Positions 54,458-63,815 of a DNA stretch of 64,000 nucleotides are shown piece by piece (the first letter of the stretch is position 1; each line of letters opens with the position of its first letter). The DNA is from W1P20-047 sp051878795. GTDB lineage: Bacteria; Actinomycetota; Coriobacteriia; Coriobacteriales; Eggerthellaceae. The position numbers were made by a program, and so were the translations under genes. The DNA is taken from positions 18,593-82,592 of the forward strand of contig JBJEKU010000029.1 in NCBI GenBank assembly GCA_051878795.1. Reading direction: 5' to 3'. A model generated the notes under the pieces. The model was not told the origin of the DNA. It searched no databases and saw only the letters and a list, made by a program, of their open reading frames with translations.

Positions 54458-56577
54458 CGGCGGCGCTTGCCGAACTGCGAGCCCTTCCGGGCGCCCTTCT
54501 TCAGCCCGGCAAGGGCGTCCTCCTCGCTCGACCCCTCCACCTGGGCCTTAAGCTTCACCACGCGGTCGCGGATACGGGCGGCCTCTTCGAAATCCATTTC
54601 CATCGAGGCGTGCATCATATCCTCCTCCAGCGACGCGATGATTCTCAGTACTTCCTCGCGCGAGAATGCGGCAAGCTCCTTGTTCACCTGCTCGGCGGTG
54701 ACCGTTCCCACCTCATCGTGCATGTAGCCCGCGATGTCGTTGATCGCCTTCTTGATGGTCTTGGGCTCTATGCCATGTTCTTCGTTGTACGCCATCTGGA
54801 TCTTGCGGCGGCGATGCGTCTCGGTGATAGCCAGATCCATGGAATCGGTCCTGCGGTCCGCATACATGATCACGCGCCCGTCGGCATTCCTCGCTGCGCG
54901 CCCGATGGTTTGGATCAGGGAACGGTGGTTGCGCAGGAAGCCTTCCTTATCGGCATCCAGGATGGCCACCAGGCTCACCTCGGGCAGGTCCAGGCCCTCG
55001 CGAAGCAGGTTGATGCCCACCAGCACGTCGAATTCCCCGCGGCGCAGGCCACTCAGGATCTCGACGCGTTCCATGGTGGCGATGTCCGAATGCATGTACC
55101 GGGCTCGGACGCCTTCGTCGAGAAGATGGTCGGTCAGATCCTCGGCCATCTTCTTGGTCAGCGTGGTGATGAGCACGCGCTCGTTGCGTGAGGCGCGCAC
55201 GCGCGCTTCGTCGATGATGTCGTCGATCTGGGAGGCAGTGGGGCGCACATCGATTTCCGGATCGAGCAGGCCGGTGGGACGGATGATCTGCTCGACCTGT
55301 TGCTGGCTCACGCGCTTCTCGTAGTCCCCGGGCGTGGCCGAGACGTAGATGAACTGGCCGATACGCTGCTCGAACTCGTCATAACGCAGCGGCCTGTTGT
55401 CCAGGCAGGAAGGCAGGCGGAAGCCATGCTCGGTCAGGGTCACTTTACGCGAGCGGTCCCCTTCGTGCATGCCGCGGATCTGGGGAACGGTTACGTGGCT
55501 TTCGTCGATGATGGTCACGAAATCGTCCGGGAAGTAGTCGATGAGCGTATAGGGCGGCTCGCCGGGTTCCCGCCCGTCGAGGTGGCGGGAATAGTTCTCG
55601 ATGCCGCTGCAGAATCCCATCGACTCCATCATCTCCAGGTCGTAGGAAACGCGCATCTCCAAACGCTGGGCTTCCAGCAGCTTGCCCTCTTCCTTGAATT
55701 CGGCAAGGCGTCCGCGCAGCTCTTCGCGGATAGACGTAAGGGCGTGATCCATCTTGGGTTTTGCAGTCACGTAGTGGGAGGCGGGCCAGATAGGCAGCGC
55801 CTCATACGAATTGAGCACCTCGCCCGTTACCTTGTCGGTTTCGCAGATCGACTCGATCTCGTCACCCCAGAATTCCACGCGAACGGGGTTGTCTGCATAC
55901 GGCGGGAAGATATCCAACGCATCGCCGCGAACGCGGAACGAGCCCCGTTCGAGCTGGTAGTCGTTGCGGTCGTACTGGATATCGATGAGCTTGCGGATCA
56001 AATCGTCGCGGTCCTGCTCCTCCATCTTGTCCAAGAACACGGCCATGCCGGCATAGTCCATGGGCGAGCCGATGCCGTAGATGCAGCTGACGGACGCCAC
56101 CACGATCACATCACGTCGGGAAAGCAGGGCGCTCGTGGCCGCATGACGCAGCTTCTCCACCTCTTCGTTGATGCTCGCATCCTTTTCGATGAAGGTGTCG
56201 GTGCTCGGGACATATGCCTCGGGTTGGTAGTAATCGTAGTAGGAAACGAAATACACCACGGCATTGTTCGGGAAGAATTCCTTCAGCTCTGCCGCAAGCT
56301 GGGCGGCAAGCGTCTTGTTGGGCGCCATCACCAAAGTGGGCCGTTGGATCGCCTCGATGGTCTTGGCCATGGTGAAGGTCTTTCCCGATCCGGTCACGCC
56401 CAAAAGGGTCTGGTACCTCAAGCCATCGCGCACGCCCTGGGCGAGCTTCTCGATCGCCTGGGGCTGATCTCCCGCAGGACTATAAGGGGAAACCACCTTG
56501 AAGGGCTGCCCGACCAAGCGGGCGTCCGAGATCTTGCCCTCCATGCGCAGCCCTTCGATATTGCCAAGATGGGACAT
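54454..56577 (-). CDS. uvrB: Excinuclease ABC subunit B
   Basis: Damage-verifying helicase-like subunit of nucleotide excision repair. The ATG at 56577 gives 707 residues; a frame start at 56610 has no ribosome site and another ATG lies at 56544. Walker A LLGVTGSGKTFTM, the beta-hairpin region SYYDYYQPEAYVPSTDTFIE, motif VTIIDESHVTVPQIRGM, GLDLPEVSLVAILDADKEGF and the C-terminal UVR domain (MDFEEAARIRDRVVKLK) for UvrC contact are present. It lies 42 nt after coaE. uvrA and uvrC are not in this window. Confidence 0.97.
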   Translation of the reverse strand: MSHLGNIEGLRMEGKISDARLVGQPFKVVSPYSPAGDQPQAIEKLAQGVRDGLRYQTLLGVTGSGKTFTMAKTIEAIQRPTLVMAPNKTLAAQLAAELKEFFPNNAVVYFVSYYDYYQPEAYVPSTDTFIEKDASINEEVEKLRHAATSALLSRRDVIVVASVSCIYGIGSPMDYAGMAVFLDKMEEQDRDDLIRKLIDIQYDRNDYQLERGSFRVRGDALDIFPPYADNPVRVEFWGDEIESICETDKVTGEVLNSYEALPIWPASHYVTAKPKMDHALTSIREELRGRLAEFKEEGKLLEAQRLEMRVSYDLEMMESMGFCSGIENYSRHLDGREPGEPPYTLIDYFPDDFVTIIDESHVTVPQIRGMHEGDRSRKVTLTEHGFRLPSCLDNRPLRYDEFEQRIGQFIYVSATPGDYEKRVSQQQVEQIIRPTGLLDPEIDVRPTASQIDDIIDEARVRASRNERVLITTLTKKMAEDLTDHLLDEGVRARYMHSDIATMERVEILSGLRRGEFDVLVGINLLREGLDLPEVSLVAILDADKEGFLRNHRSLIQTIGRAARNADGRVIMYADRRTDSMDLAITETHRRRKIQMAYNEEHGIEPKTIKKAINDIAGYMHDEVGTVTAEQVNKELAAFSREEVLRIIASLEEDMMHASMEMDFEEAARIRDRVVKLKAQVEGSSEEDALAGLKKGARKGSQFGKRRR

Positions 56578-56619
56578 CCCTACCACCCTTCCCGTAACAT
56601 GAGAAAACACCAGAACAGA

Positions 56620-57219
56620 TTACCCGAAATAGGCATCCCAGAGCGATTCCACCTTCAAAGCCAGATCGTTTTCGTTGCCATCGTTTCGCAGCACGGTATC
56701 GGCCCAGACGGCACGTTGGGCATCGGTAGGCTGCCGGGCTATTCGGTTGCGCACGTCGTCTTCGGAAAACCCCCGCGCAATCGCACGGGCAACGCGCAGA
56801 TCCTCGCGCGCAGCTACTGCCACAATCGCACTGCAGCGCTCCAGAAGCGGTTCGAAAGCCCCTTCGGGCCCGGTGAAGGCTGAAACCTCCAACACGACCG
56901 CAGGACAACCTTCACGAAGGGCGTCATCGAGCATCCCAAGCGCCGAACGCACGATTGCCGGATGCGTGATCTGCGAAAGCCGCTTTGCGGATTCGCTGCT
57001 CTCGAATGCCGCACGGGCGAGCAACGGCCTGCTCACCGATCCGCCGTCGAGCACATCTTCGCCGAACCGGGCAACAAGGGCCGATGCCACCGCAGGGTCG
57101 TCGAGCACCGCATGCCCCACAAGATCCAAGTCGATGACGAGCGCGCCCAAATCCCCGAACATACGGGCAACGGTCGATTTGCCCGACCCCATCCCGCCGA
57201 TCAGCATGATCGTCTTCAT
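56620..57219 (-). CDS. coaE: Dephospho-CoA kinase
   Basis: Phosphorylates dephospho-CoA to CoA, the last step of the pathway that coaD (27.5 kb) also serves. The ATG at 57219 gives 199 residues starting MKTIMLIGGMGSGKSTVARMF (P-loop GGMGSGKST), with LVIDLDLVGHAVL and ITHPAIVRSALGML typical of the family. The longer frame from 57258 is unsupported. coaE-uvrB adjacency is common in Actinobacteria. Confidence 0.94.
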   Translation of the reverse strand: MKTIMLIGGMGSGKSTVARMFGDLGALVIDLDLVGHAVLDDPAVASALVARFGEDVLDGGSVSRPLLARAAFESSESAKRLSQITHPAIVRSALGMLDDALREGCPAVVLEVSAFTGPEGAFEPLLERCSAIVAVAAREDLRVARAIARGFSEDDVRNRIARQPTDAQRAVWADTVLRNDGNENDLALKVESLWDAYFG

Positions 57220-57363
57220 ATGCGCACAATCCTTCCAAATCCATCCCACCCAAACCATGGTAGCACCCGTTACGCCCGGGATCCCTTGCCGCGCCCCGGC
57301 ACCTTGACGACATTATTTTTCAATCGAATGCGAATAGACAAAGCTAATAGGAGCCGATGCGTC

Positions 57364-57369
57364 TATACT
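57364..57369 (+). promoter_or_regulatory. Candidate -10 of the O-acylation cluster
   Basis: TATACT, about 138 nt before the OafA-type ATG; no good -35. The leader contains a GC-rich hairpin (GCGGCC-GCTG...CAGC-AA-GGCCGC, about 57411-57441). Confidence 0.35.
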
Positions 57370-57506
57370 TCTTTTCCGCTTGATTAACAGCACCTGAAAA
57401 ACCGCTGAAGGGCTTGCGGCCGCTGCCGAAAACAGCAAGGCCGCGAACCTGCAGCGAAACAGCATTCGACTCGTGATTCGCCTCTACCGGGGAAGGGCAA
57501 AAAACG

Positions 57507-59867
57507 ATGGACAACCGTTACAGCCGCGACCAATACGGAAACGGCAGCAATGCGCGGAAGCAACAGGCGGGCCGAGGCGGCGCCCGCGATTCCCGCAATG
57601 GCGAATTCGAATTCGAGCCCAATATCCTCTATCGGGGACAGGATGCCGGCGACTACAGCCGCAACCGCTACGGACAACGCGGCAACGCGAACAGCAAGCG
57701 CAGCTCGCAAGGCGCGGAATCGAAACGCCCTTCGGTGAAGGGCGCCTCCAGGCACGTCCCCGAATACCGTGCCGATTCGCCCGCCGAAAAGGCATCTCGG
57801 CCACGAAAACCTGAAAGCGAATCCAGGGCACGTGCGCTCGAAGGCGCTGGGAAAGTCCTGCGAAACCCCGCCCCCGAAGCCCGATCCGCCGAACAGGCCC
57901 AAGATCCCACCCGGAAGGCGGCACCCGAACCCGCATCGGAAAAGAAGAAGGGCCGTTATATCCCCGCACTCGACGGCCTGCGCGCCTTTGCGGTGCTCGC
58001 GGTCATCGCCTACCACATGGGTTTCGCCTGGGCCCCGAGCGGGCTTTTGGGCGTCACGGTCTTCTTCGTCCTCTCCGGCTACCTCATCACCAGCCTGCTG
58101 CTTATCGAATGGGACAACAACGGACGCATCAACCTCCCGCAATTCTGGCTGCGGCGCGTCAGGAGGCTGTTCCCCGCCATCGTGTTCGTCATCATGTGCT
58201 CGGCGGCGCTTTTCACGATCTTCGACCACAGCCTGCTCACCAAGCTGCGCGAAGACCTGGCTGCCGCGCTTTTATGGTTCACCAACTGGTGGTATATCCT
58301 GCGCGACGTCTCGTATTTCGAGGCGCTGGGCGCTCCCTCCCCGCTCACGCATTTCTGGTCGCTTGCCATCGAGGAGCAGTTCTACCTGGTCTGGCCGCTC
58401 ATCATGGTTGGCTGCCATAAGCTGGGACTGAGCCGCAAGGCGATGGGCGGCGGAACGCTCGTGCTCGCCCTGCTCTCCGCCTTGGAGATGGCCTTGCTCT
58501 TTTCACCCGACGCAGATCCCAGCCGCGTCTACTACGGGACGGACACCCGTGCCTTCTCCCTGCTGATCGGCGGCTTCATGGCCTTCGCCTGGCCTTCGGT
58601 CAGGCCCGGGGGGCAAGATGGCCGAACATTATCGAAAAACGCCAGAACCGCTCTCGACGGGGCAGGGGTCGCCGCTTTCGCCGGACTCGTCATCATGATT
58701 GCCACATTGGACGACAACTCCCCCTTCCTCTACCATGGGGGACTGCTCCTCGCTTCGATGCTGACCGCCGTGGTCATCGCCGCCCTCGCGCATCCCGAGA
58801 GCATCTTCGCACGGGTCATGGCCGCAAAGCCCCTCGTCTGGATCGGCGTGCGCTCTTACGGCATCTACCTATGGCATTACCCCCTGTTGCTGCTGATGAT
58901 CCCCGTCAGCAAGGTGACCGACACTCCCTGGTACCTCTACCCGGTCATCCTCGCGGTCATCTTCGCCTGCGCGGCCTTTTCGTACCGTTTCGTGGAAAAC
59001 CCCATTCGGCGCGGAGCCCTCGGGCGCTTCGCGAAGCAGATCCGCGAGCATCGCACGACCATCCCCGCCTGGCTTCGCACGCACATCCTGCCCACCGCTG
59101 TAACAGGGGCGCTCGCGTGCGTATGCATCGGAGGCCTGATCGCGGTCCCCGACACCTCCGCCATCGAGGGCGCCGACCTGCTGACCGAGGAGGGCCCCCA
59201 AGTCGCAGGCTTGGATTCACTGGAAACCGGGGACGCCGCAAGCACATCCGAGACGCCCAAGCTCGACGTGCTCCTGATCGGTGACTCGGTTTCGGTGCGC
59301 TCCATACCCTATTTCCAGGAAACCTTCCCCTATGGAGCGATCGATGCGGAAATCAACCGCTGGTTCGGTACGGGTATCGAGGTATTCCAGGGCTACCTCG
59401 ACCAGGATGTCGTCGGCGACGTCGTGGTCTTCGCACTGGGAACCAACGGCCCCGTCTCCGATGAGGAATTCGACGAGCTCATGAAGCTCGCCGGCCCCGA
59501 CCGGGAGGTTTTCTTCGTCAATACCCGAAGCCCCCAGTCCTGGGTGCTGGAAAGCAACGAAGCCCTGCAACGCGGGGCCGAAAGGTACGCCAACGCGCAC
59601 ATCATCGACTGGTACAACACGAGCTACGGCAGAGGAGAGCTCTTCGATGGCGATGGAACCCACCTTTCCGAAGAGGGTGCGCAGTTCTACATCTCGATGA
59701 TCGACGACGCAATCGCCCCCTATCTGCCTGAACACGCAGAGGGCGACCAGAGGGTCGATCTGGCCGGAACCGGACTCGGCGGCGAACAGTCGCAGCAAGA
59801 CGGATCGGGTCAGACCGATCCCGATCGGGCAGAAGCCGCCCAAACCATGGGAGAGCTCGGTGCATAA
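57507..59867 (+). CDS. OafA/OatA-type acyltransferase fused to an SGNH hydrolase domain
   Basis: 786 residues. Residues 1-147 form a disordered, Arg/Asn/Gly/Ser/Lys-rich cytoplasmic extension. An acyltransferase-3 membrane domain (about 150-545, ten or so spans) begins YIPALDGLRAFAVLAVIAYH, with FFVLSGYLIT and FWSLAIEEQFYLVWP. A C-terminal extracellular SGNH domain has Ser594 in IGDSVSVRS, LGTNGP (block III-like Asn) and Asp716/His719 in GDGTHLSEEG. This architecture matches OatA-like peptidoglycan or glycan O-acetyltransferases, which move acetyl across the membrane. The long N-terminal tail is unusual. First gene of the cluster with MBOAT and DHHW proteins. Confidence 0.9.
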   Translation: MDNRYSRDQYGNGSNARKQQAGRGGARDSRNGEFEFEPNILYRGQDAGDYSRNRYGQRGNANSKRSSQGAESKRPSVKGASRHVPEYRADSPAEKASRPRKPESESRARALEGAGKVLRNPAPEARSAEQAQDPTRKAAPEPASEKKKGRYIPALDGLRAFAVLAVIAYHMGFAWAPSGLLGVTVFFVLSGYLITSLLLIEWDNNGRINLPQFWLRRVRRLFPAIVFVIMCSAALFTIFDHSLLTKLREDLAAALLWFTNWWYILRDVSYFEALGAPSPLTHFWSLAIEEQFYLVWPLIMVGCHKLGLSRKAMGGGTLVLALLSALEMALLFSPDADPSRVYYGTDTRAFSLLIGGFMAFAWPSVRPGGQDGRTLSKNARTALDGAGVAAFAGLVIMIATLDDNSPFLYHGGLLLASMLTAVVIAALAHPESIFARVMAAKPLVWIGVRSYGIYLWHYPLLLLMIPVSKVTDTPWYLYPVILAVIFACAAFSYRFVENPIRRGALGRFAKQIREHRTTIPAWLRTHILPTAVTGALACVCIGGLIAVPDTSAIEGADLLTEEGPQVAGLDSLETGDAASTSETPKLDVLLIGDSVSVRSIPYFQETFPYGAIDAEINRWFGTGIEVFQGYLDQDVVGDVVVFALGTNGPVSDEEFDELMKLAGPDREVFFVNTRSPQSWVLESNEALQRGAERYANAHIIDWYNTSYGRGELFDGDGTHLSEEGAQFYISMIDDAIAPYLPEHAEGDQRVDLAGTGLGGEQSQQDGSGQTDPDRAEAAQTMGELGA

Positions 59868-59894
59868 GCCGTCGTTCCCCGAGCGTTTCCCTAC

Positions 59895-59931
59895 ACGCAG
59901 TCGCCTATGGGCGACTGCGTGCCCATATAAT
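59895..59931 (+). promoter_or_regulatory. Perfect -10 box next to an 11-bp inverted repeat upstream of the MBOAT gene
   Basis: TATAAT (59926-59931) preceded by a perfect inverted repeat ACGCAGTCGCC-TATG-GGCGACTGCGT (59895-59920) covering the -35 region. There is no T-run, so it is not a good terminator for the upstream gene. It looks like an operator overlapping a promoter. Confidence 0.45.
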
Positions 59932-59968
59932 GGTCGAGTTGGAGTAGAATTCATCTGATATCCATCCT

Positions 59969-60037
59969 GCGCCGCAAAGCCGGAAAACCCTGCAATCGCG
60001 CCCGACCTTAGATATGCCGGCCGGGCCTTTGCCGCGC
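59969..60037 (+). other. Long-range stem in the MBOAT leader
   Basis: GCGCCGCAAAGCC (59969-59981) pairs with GGCCTTTGCCGCGC (60024-60037): 12 pairs with one mismatch and one bulge, enclosing a 42-nt domain with its own CCCGACC/GGCCGGG hairpin. It ends 22 nt before the ATG, so folding could affect translation. No known class recognised. Confidence 0.45.
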
Positions 60038-60059
60038 AAGAAGCCGATAGGTTAGCTCT

Positions 60060-61481
60060 ATGGTCTTTTCCAGCCTCTTATTCATCTTCGCGTTCCTCGC
60101 GTTGAACCTGATCGTCTACCGCAAGGTTGCCCCGCGTTTCCGCAACCAGGTGCTCTTGGCCTTCTCCCTGGTCTTCTATGCCTGGGGCGGCCCCAAGTTC
60201 CTGATCCTGCTCTTACTGGATACCCTGGTCAGCTGGTTCTTCGCGCTCAGAATCAGCGCCACCGAGCGCAAATCCACCCGCAAGGCGCTGCTCATCGGTG
60301 AACTCGTATGCCTGCTCGGCGTACTGGGTTTCTTCAAATACCTGGGCTTCTTCCTTACCAATTGGCAGGCTCTTTTCGGAGTCCCCGAGGTCATCCCCAC
60401 CTTTGTCCTGCCCATCGGCATCTCCTTCTACACCTTCCAGCTCATCTCCTACGTCGTGGACGTATACCGCGGCAAGGTGGCCGCCCAACCGCGCTTTTGG
60501 AAGCTGCTGCTGTACGCAAGCCTATTCCATCAGTGCATCGCAGGTCCCATCGTCCGCTACGAGACCATCGCCAGTGAAATCGACTTCCGCAAGGTCACCC
60601 GTGAGGACACCTTCGCAGGAATCAGGCGCTTCTGCGTCGGTCTGGCGAAGAAGGCGGTGCTTGCCAATTCCTGTGCTGCCGTAGCAGATTCCCTGCTCAA
60701 CGGGGGTGTCGAGGCGCTTTCCTCGCAATCGACCTTCGGACTGTGGCTGGGTATGATCTTCTACACCTTCCACATCTACCTGGACTTCTCCGCGTATTCC
60801 GACATGGCCATCGGAATGGGCCGCATGGTGGGATTCCATTACCTGGAGAATTTCGATCATCCCTATATGGCCAAGAGCATCCAGAGCTTCTGGAGGAAAT
60901 GGCACATCTCGCTCTCCTCATGGTTCCGCGACTATGTCTACATCCCCTTGGGCGGCAGCAGGCGCGGCAACCTGATCACCGTCCGCAACGCCCTGGTGGT
61001 CTGGGCACTCACCGGTTTCTGGCACGGAGCCAGCTGGAACTTCGTGTTCTGGGGCCTGTACTATTTCGTGTTCCTGATGCTCGAGCGATTCGTCATCAAG
61101 GATCGCATGCCCAAAGGAGTGAATCACATTTACACCATCCTGGTAGTCATCTTCGGCTGGGTCCTGTTCAGATTCACGAGCAATGCCGAACTGCTGTGCG
61201 TGCTCAAGGGCATGTTGGGCTTCGCCGGAGGCGGTCTGATCAACCTGCAGGCGCAGACGGTATTCGCAGGCAACGTATTCCTGTTCCTGTTCTGCATCGT
61301 CGCCTGCACCGATATCGGAACCCGTATCCGCAAGGCCATGCTCGAGAAGCCCGAACCCGGTTCGGCGCTGTTCAAGGCAGCCGTCGCCATCGATACGATC
61401 ACGCCCATCCTCTTGCTGCTGCTCGCCGTCATCGCCCTGATCGGCAACAGCTACAACCCGTTCATCTACTTCCGCTTCTAA
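60060..61481 (+). CDS. MBOAT-family O-acyltransferase (AlgI-like)
   Basis: A 473-residue polytopic membrane protein beginning MVFSSLLFIFAFLALN. MBOAT signatures are KFNY-like KYLGFF near the start, IASE-type IAGPIVRYETIASEI, RKWHISLSSWFRDYVYIPLGGSR and the catalytic His322 in LTGFWHGASWNFVFWG. In alginate systems AlgI moves acetyl groups through the membrane for AlgJ/AlgX. The ribosome site is weak. It lies 192 nt after the OafA-type gene and 15 nt before the DHHW gene, so the two latter genes form one unit. Confidence 0.94.
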   Translation: MVFSSLLFIFAFLALNLIVYRKVAPRFRNQVLLAFSLVFYAWGGPKFLILLLLDTLVSWFFALRISATERKSTRKALLIGELVCLLGVLGFFKYLGFFLTNWQALFGVPEVIPTFVLPIGISFYTFQLISYVVDVYRGKVAAQPRFWKLLLYASLFHQCIAGPIVRYETIASEIDFRKVTREDTFAGIRRFCVGLAKKAVLANSCAAVADSLLNGGVEALSSQSTFGLWLGMIFYTFHIYLDFSAYSDMAIGMGRMVGFHYLENFDHPYMAKSIQSFWRKWHISLSSWFRDYVYIPLGGSRRGNLITVRNALVVWALTGFWHGASWNFVFWGLYYFVFLMLERFVIKDRMPKGVNHIYTILVVIFGWVLFRFTSNAELLCVLKGMLGFAGGGLINLQAQTVFAGNVFLFLFCIVACTDIGTRIRKAMLEKPEPGSALFKAAVAIDTITPILLLLLAVIALIGNSYNPFIYFRF

Positions 61482-61496
61482 ATGTGGTGACCTGCC

Positions 61497-63743
61497 ATGA
61501 GCAACTATCGCAATCCCAATGACCCCCGTAATCCCAACCGCCATGAATCTGAGCGCACCAGCGCTTCGGCTCGCAATCGCGCGGAACGCAACCACCGTGC
61601 CCAGGACGCATCGCCCTCACGCAACCGCACGGGCAGTACCGCCAGCGAGCAGAGAAGGCTTGCAGCCGAAAGGCGTGCCGCTGCCGTTTCCCGAAACCGC
61701 ACCGCCCTCCCCCCGCGAAACCAACAAAGCGCATCGCCGGAACGCGAAAACCGCCACAAAGCACACAGCACCGAGCGGGTACGTACCCGCCAAGGGAGGA
61801 CGCAGAAAACCGAAGGTACCCAGCTCGAGCAAAGAAGACAGCGGCCTTCCTACGGAAGAAGCCTCGACCGGGACAACCACAAGACAGCGCACGCTCCGCG
61901 CACTGGAGATGACGGTGGCAGCCTAAACCCATCCGCACATACCGGCAATCGTGCGGACAGGAGGCACGCCGCCCGCACTGCCTTCGAAAGCGCCTCCGAT
62001 CGCCATACCCGCCGTGACGCAGAAACGGCCAAACGCCCTGCTCCCCGTCGCGGCACCGATAACCGCATAACGCAGGAATCCGGGCTTTCGGCAGATTCTG
62101 CAAGGCAGGACGGCGGCGCGCAAGGAGCCCCCCGTCGCACAATCGCGACAAGGTCCGAAACCGACCAGCGCAAACCAAGCACCCGCACGCAGGATGCGGT
62201 CGCATTGGCCGCTGGGAAGAAGCGACCCTCCGCAGGAGCAAGGGCGGCAGGGCCCAAGGATGCCCGCCCCACTGCGCTTGCGGAGGCCGGCTCCAAGATC
62301 TCCAAATCCGCAGGCTCGCTGAAATCGTCTTTCTTGGCATGGGCCAACGCGGGCAAGGTCGATCCTTCGGGGCAAAACACCCAAGACGCACCCCGCAAGC
62401 CGAAGAAAAGCGAGCAGCCTGCACCCGACTTGGTCCTTGAAACGGGAAAGATGGAGGAGCTCTCCCGCTGGCATCGCGGGGCATCCGCTGCCTTCGGCCT
62501 GATCCTGACCTTGGGAATGGTCCTGGGGCTTTGCCTCTTCCTCAGGCCGACTGTCTCCCAGGCAGAAAACCGAGAGCTTTCGAAATTCCCCTCCTTCAAT
62601 GTCGCCGACTTCGTCTCAGGCGCCTATACCGAGCAGATCTCCACCTGGTATGCCGATACCTACCCCTTCCGCGACCAACTGATTGCCGTGAACCAGGCTT
62701 TCAAGGGCCTATATGGCTTCGAAAGCAGCACGCAGATGTTCGGCAACGCAGTCCAAGGCGACGACATCCCCGATGAAGGGGCTAAATCCTCGCAGAAAAA
62801 GGATCCTGTCGCACCCGAAACCTATGACAGCTTCAATCTGGAGGAAGACATCCAGGGCCAGATCATGCAGGGCCTCTACGTCGATAACGGCGCCGTATAC
62901 GCAACCTACGGCTTCACCCAGGAAGCAGCAGACGACTATGTCAACGCCGTCAACGGTGCTGCAGATAAGCTGGAAGGCATCACGCAGGTCTACTCCATCC
63001 TCATCCCGAACAATTCCGGAGTCCTGCTGAGCAAAGACGAATTAGCGGCATTGGGCGGATCGAATCAGGGACAGGCGATCCAGTACTACTACGATTCCTA
63101 TAACGACAAAGTCAAGACGGTTCCCACCATGCAGCCCCTGGTCGACCACAAGGACGAATACCTCTTCTTCCGCACCGACCACCACTGGACGGCACTAGGT
63201 GCGTACTACGTCTACCAATCCTTCTGCAACCAAAAGGGTATCGACCCCCACAATATCGAAGACTTCAAGGAAGAGGATTTCTCGCCCTTCCTGGGTTCCT
63301 ATTACTCCCAGCTGCAGCTGGAAAGCCTGACCAAGGACCCCGACACCGTTCAGGCATGGGTCCCCAACGGAACGAACGACATGAAGTACACCGATGTCGA
63401 CGGCCAGACCATAGACTGGAACGTCATCAAGGATGTTTCGGACTGGGATGAAGGAACGCAGTACAACTGCTTCGTCGGCGGCGACCAGCCCTGGGCAGAA
63501 ATCCATAACCCCGAAATCACCGATGGGTCGTCCTGCCTGGTCATCAAGGAATCCTACGGCAACGCATTCATCCCCTGGCTCGTCGACCATTATCAGGACG
63601 TCTACATCGTCGACTTCCGCTACAACAACGACAATGTGGTGGATATCTGCAAGGAAAAGGAAGTAGACGACCTGATCCTGCTGAACAACATCAGCATTAT
63701 CGGAAGCGTCGAGGTTGCAGGAAAGATCGCAAGCCTGCTCTAA
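61497..63743 (+). CDS. DHHW (AlgJ/AlgX-like) protein with long disordered N-terminus
   Basis: 748 residues. Residues 1-325 are a low-complexity, strongly basic region rich in Arg, Ala, Thr, Asn and Ser without hydrophobic stretches. One membrane span follows at about 329-350 (AAFGLILTLGMVLGLCLFL). The extracellular domain has the family motif RTDHHWTALGAYYVY (Asp561-Trp564), an early ENRELSKFPSF and the late CLVIKESYGNAFIPWLVDHY carrying the Ser of the SGNH-like fold. It should be the terminal O-acetyl carrier/transferase partner of the MBOAT protein. The cytoplasmic tail parallels the one on the OafA-type protein. A terminator follows. Confidence 0.9.
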   Translation: MSNYRNPNDPRNPNRHESERTSASARNRAERNHRAQDASPSRNRTGSTASEQRRLAAERRAAAVSRNRTALPPRNQQSASPERENRHKAHSTERVRTRQGRTQKTEGTQLEQRRQRPSYGRSLDRDNHKTAHAPRTGDDGGSLNPSAHTGNRADRRHAARTAFESASDRHTRRDAETAKRPAPRRGTDNRITQESGLSADSARQDGGAQGAPRRTIATRSETDQRKPSTRTQDAVALAAGKKRPSAGARAAGPKDARPTALAEAGSKISKSAGSLKSSFLAWANAGKVDPSGQNTQDAPRKPKKSEQPAPDLVLETGKMEELSRWHRGASAAFGLILTLGMVLGLCLFLRPTVSQAENRELSKFPSFNVADFVSGAYTEQISTWYADTYPFRDQLIAVNQAFKGLYGFESSTQMFGNAVQGDDIPDEGAKSSQKKDPVAPETYDSFNLEEDIQGQIMQGLYVDNGAVYATYGFTQEAADDYVNAVNGAADKLEGITQVYSILIPNNSGVLLSKDELAALGGSNQGQAIQYYYDSYNDKVKTVPTMQPLVDHKDEYLFFRTDHHWTALGAYYVYQSFCNQKGIDPHNIEDFKEEDFSPFLGSYYSQLQLESLTKDPDTVQAWVPNGTNDMKYTDVDGQTIDWNVIKDVSDWDEGTQYNCFVGGDQPWAEIHNPEITDGSSCLVIKESYGNAFIPWLVDHYQDVYIVDFRYNNDNVVDICKEKEVDDLILLNNISIIGSVEVAGKIASLL

Positions 63744-63773
63744 CAGCCTCCAACCAAACAATGACCGCATTCC

Positions 63774-63815
63774 GAACCGCCGCATTCCGACCGGGAAGGC
63801 GGCGGTTCTTCTTTC
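63774..63815 (+). terminator. Terminator of the O-acylation cluster
   Basis: A 10-bp perfect stem GAACCGCCGC/GCGGCGGTTC (63774-63783/63799-63808) with a 15-nt loop, followed by TTCTTTC; 31 nt after the stop. Confidence 0.8.

Noticed and set aside
59950..59990. Hammerhead ribozyme suggested by CTGATA...GAAA
   Set aside because: Core needs CUGAUGA; the conserved bases are not complete and the stems do not form.
59940..60059. c-di-GMP-I (GEMM) riboswitch before the MBOAT gene, suggested by CGCAAAGCC and a GCCGGCCGGG segment
   Set aside because: The first half of the aptamer (GGCAAACC helix) is missing and the CGCAAAGCC pairs with a distal TTTGCCGCG arm instead; kept only as an unclassified structured leader.
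61462..62599. Long minus-strand frames opposite the DHHW N-terminus
   Set aside because: Antisense shadow of an Arg/Ala-rich low-complexity region; no ribosome site or family similarity.
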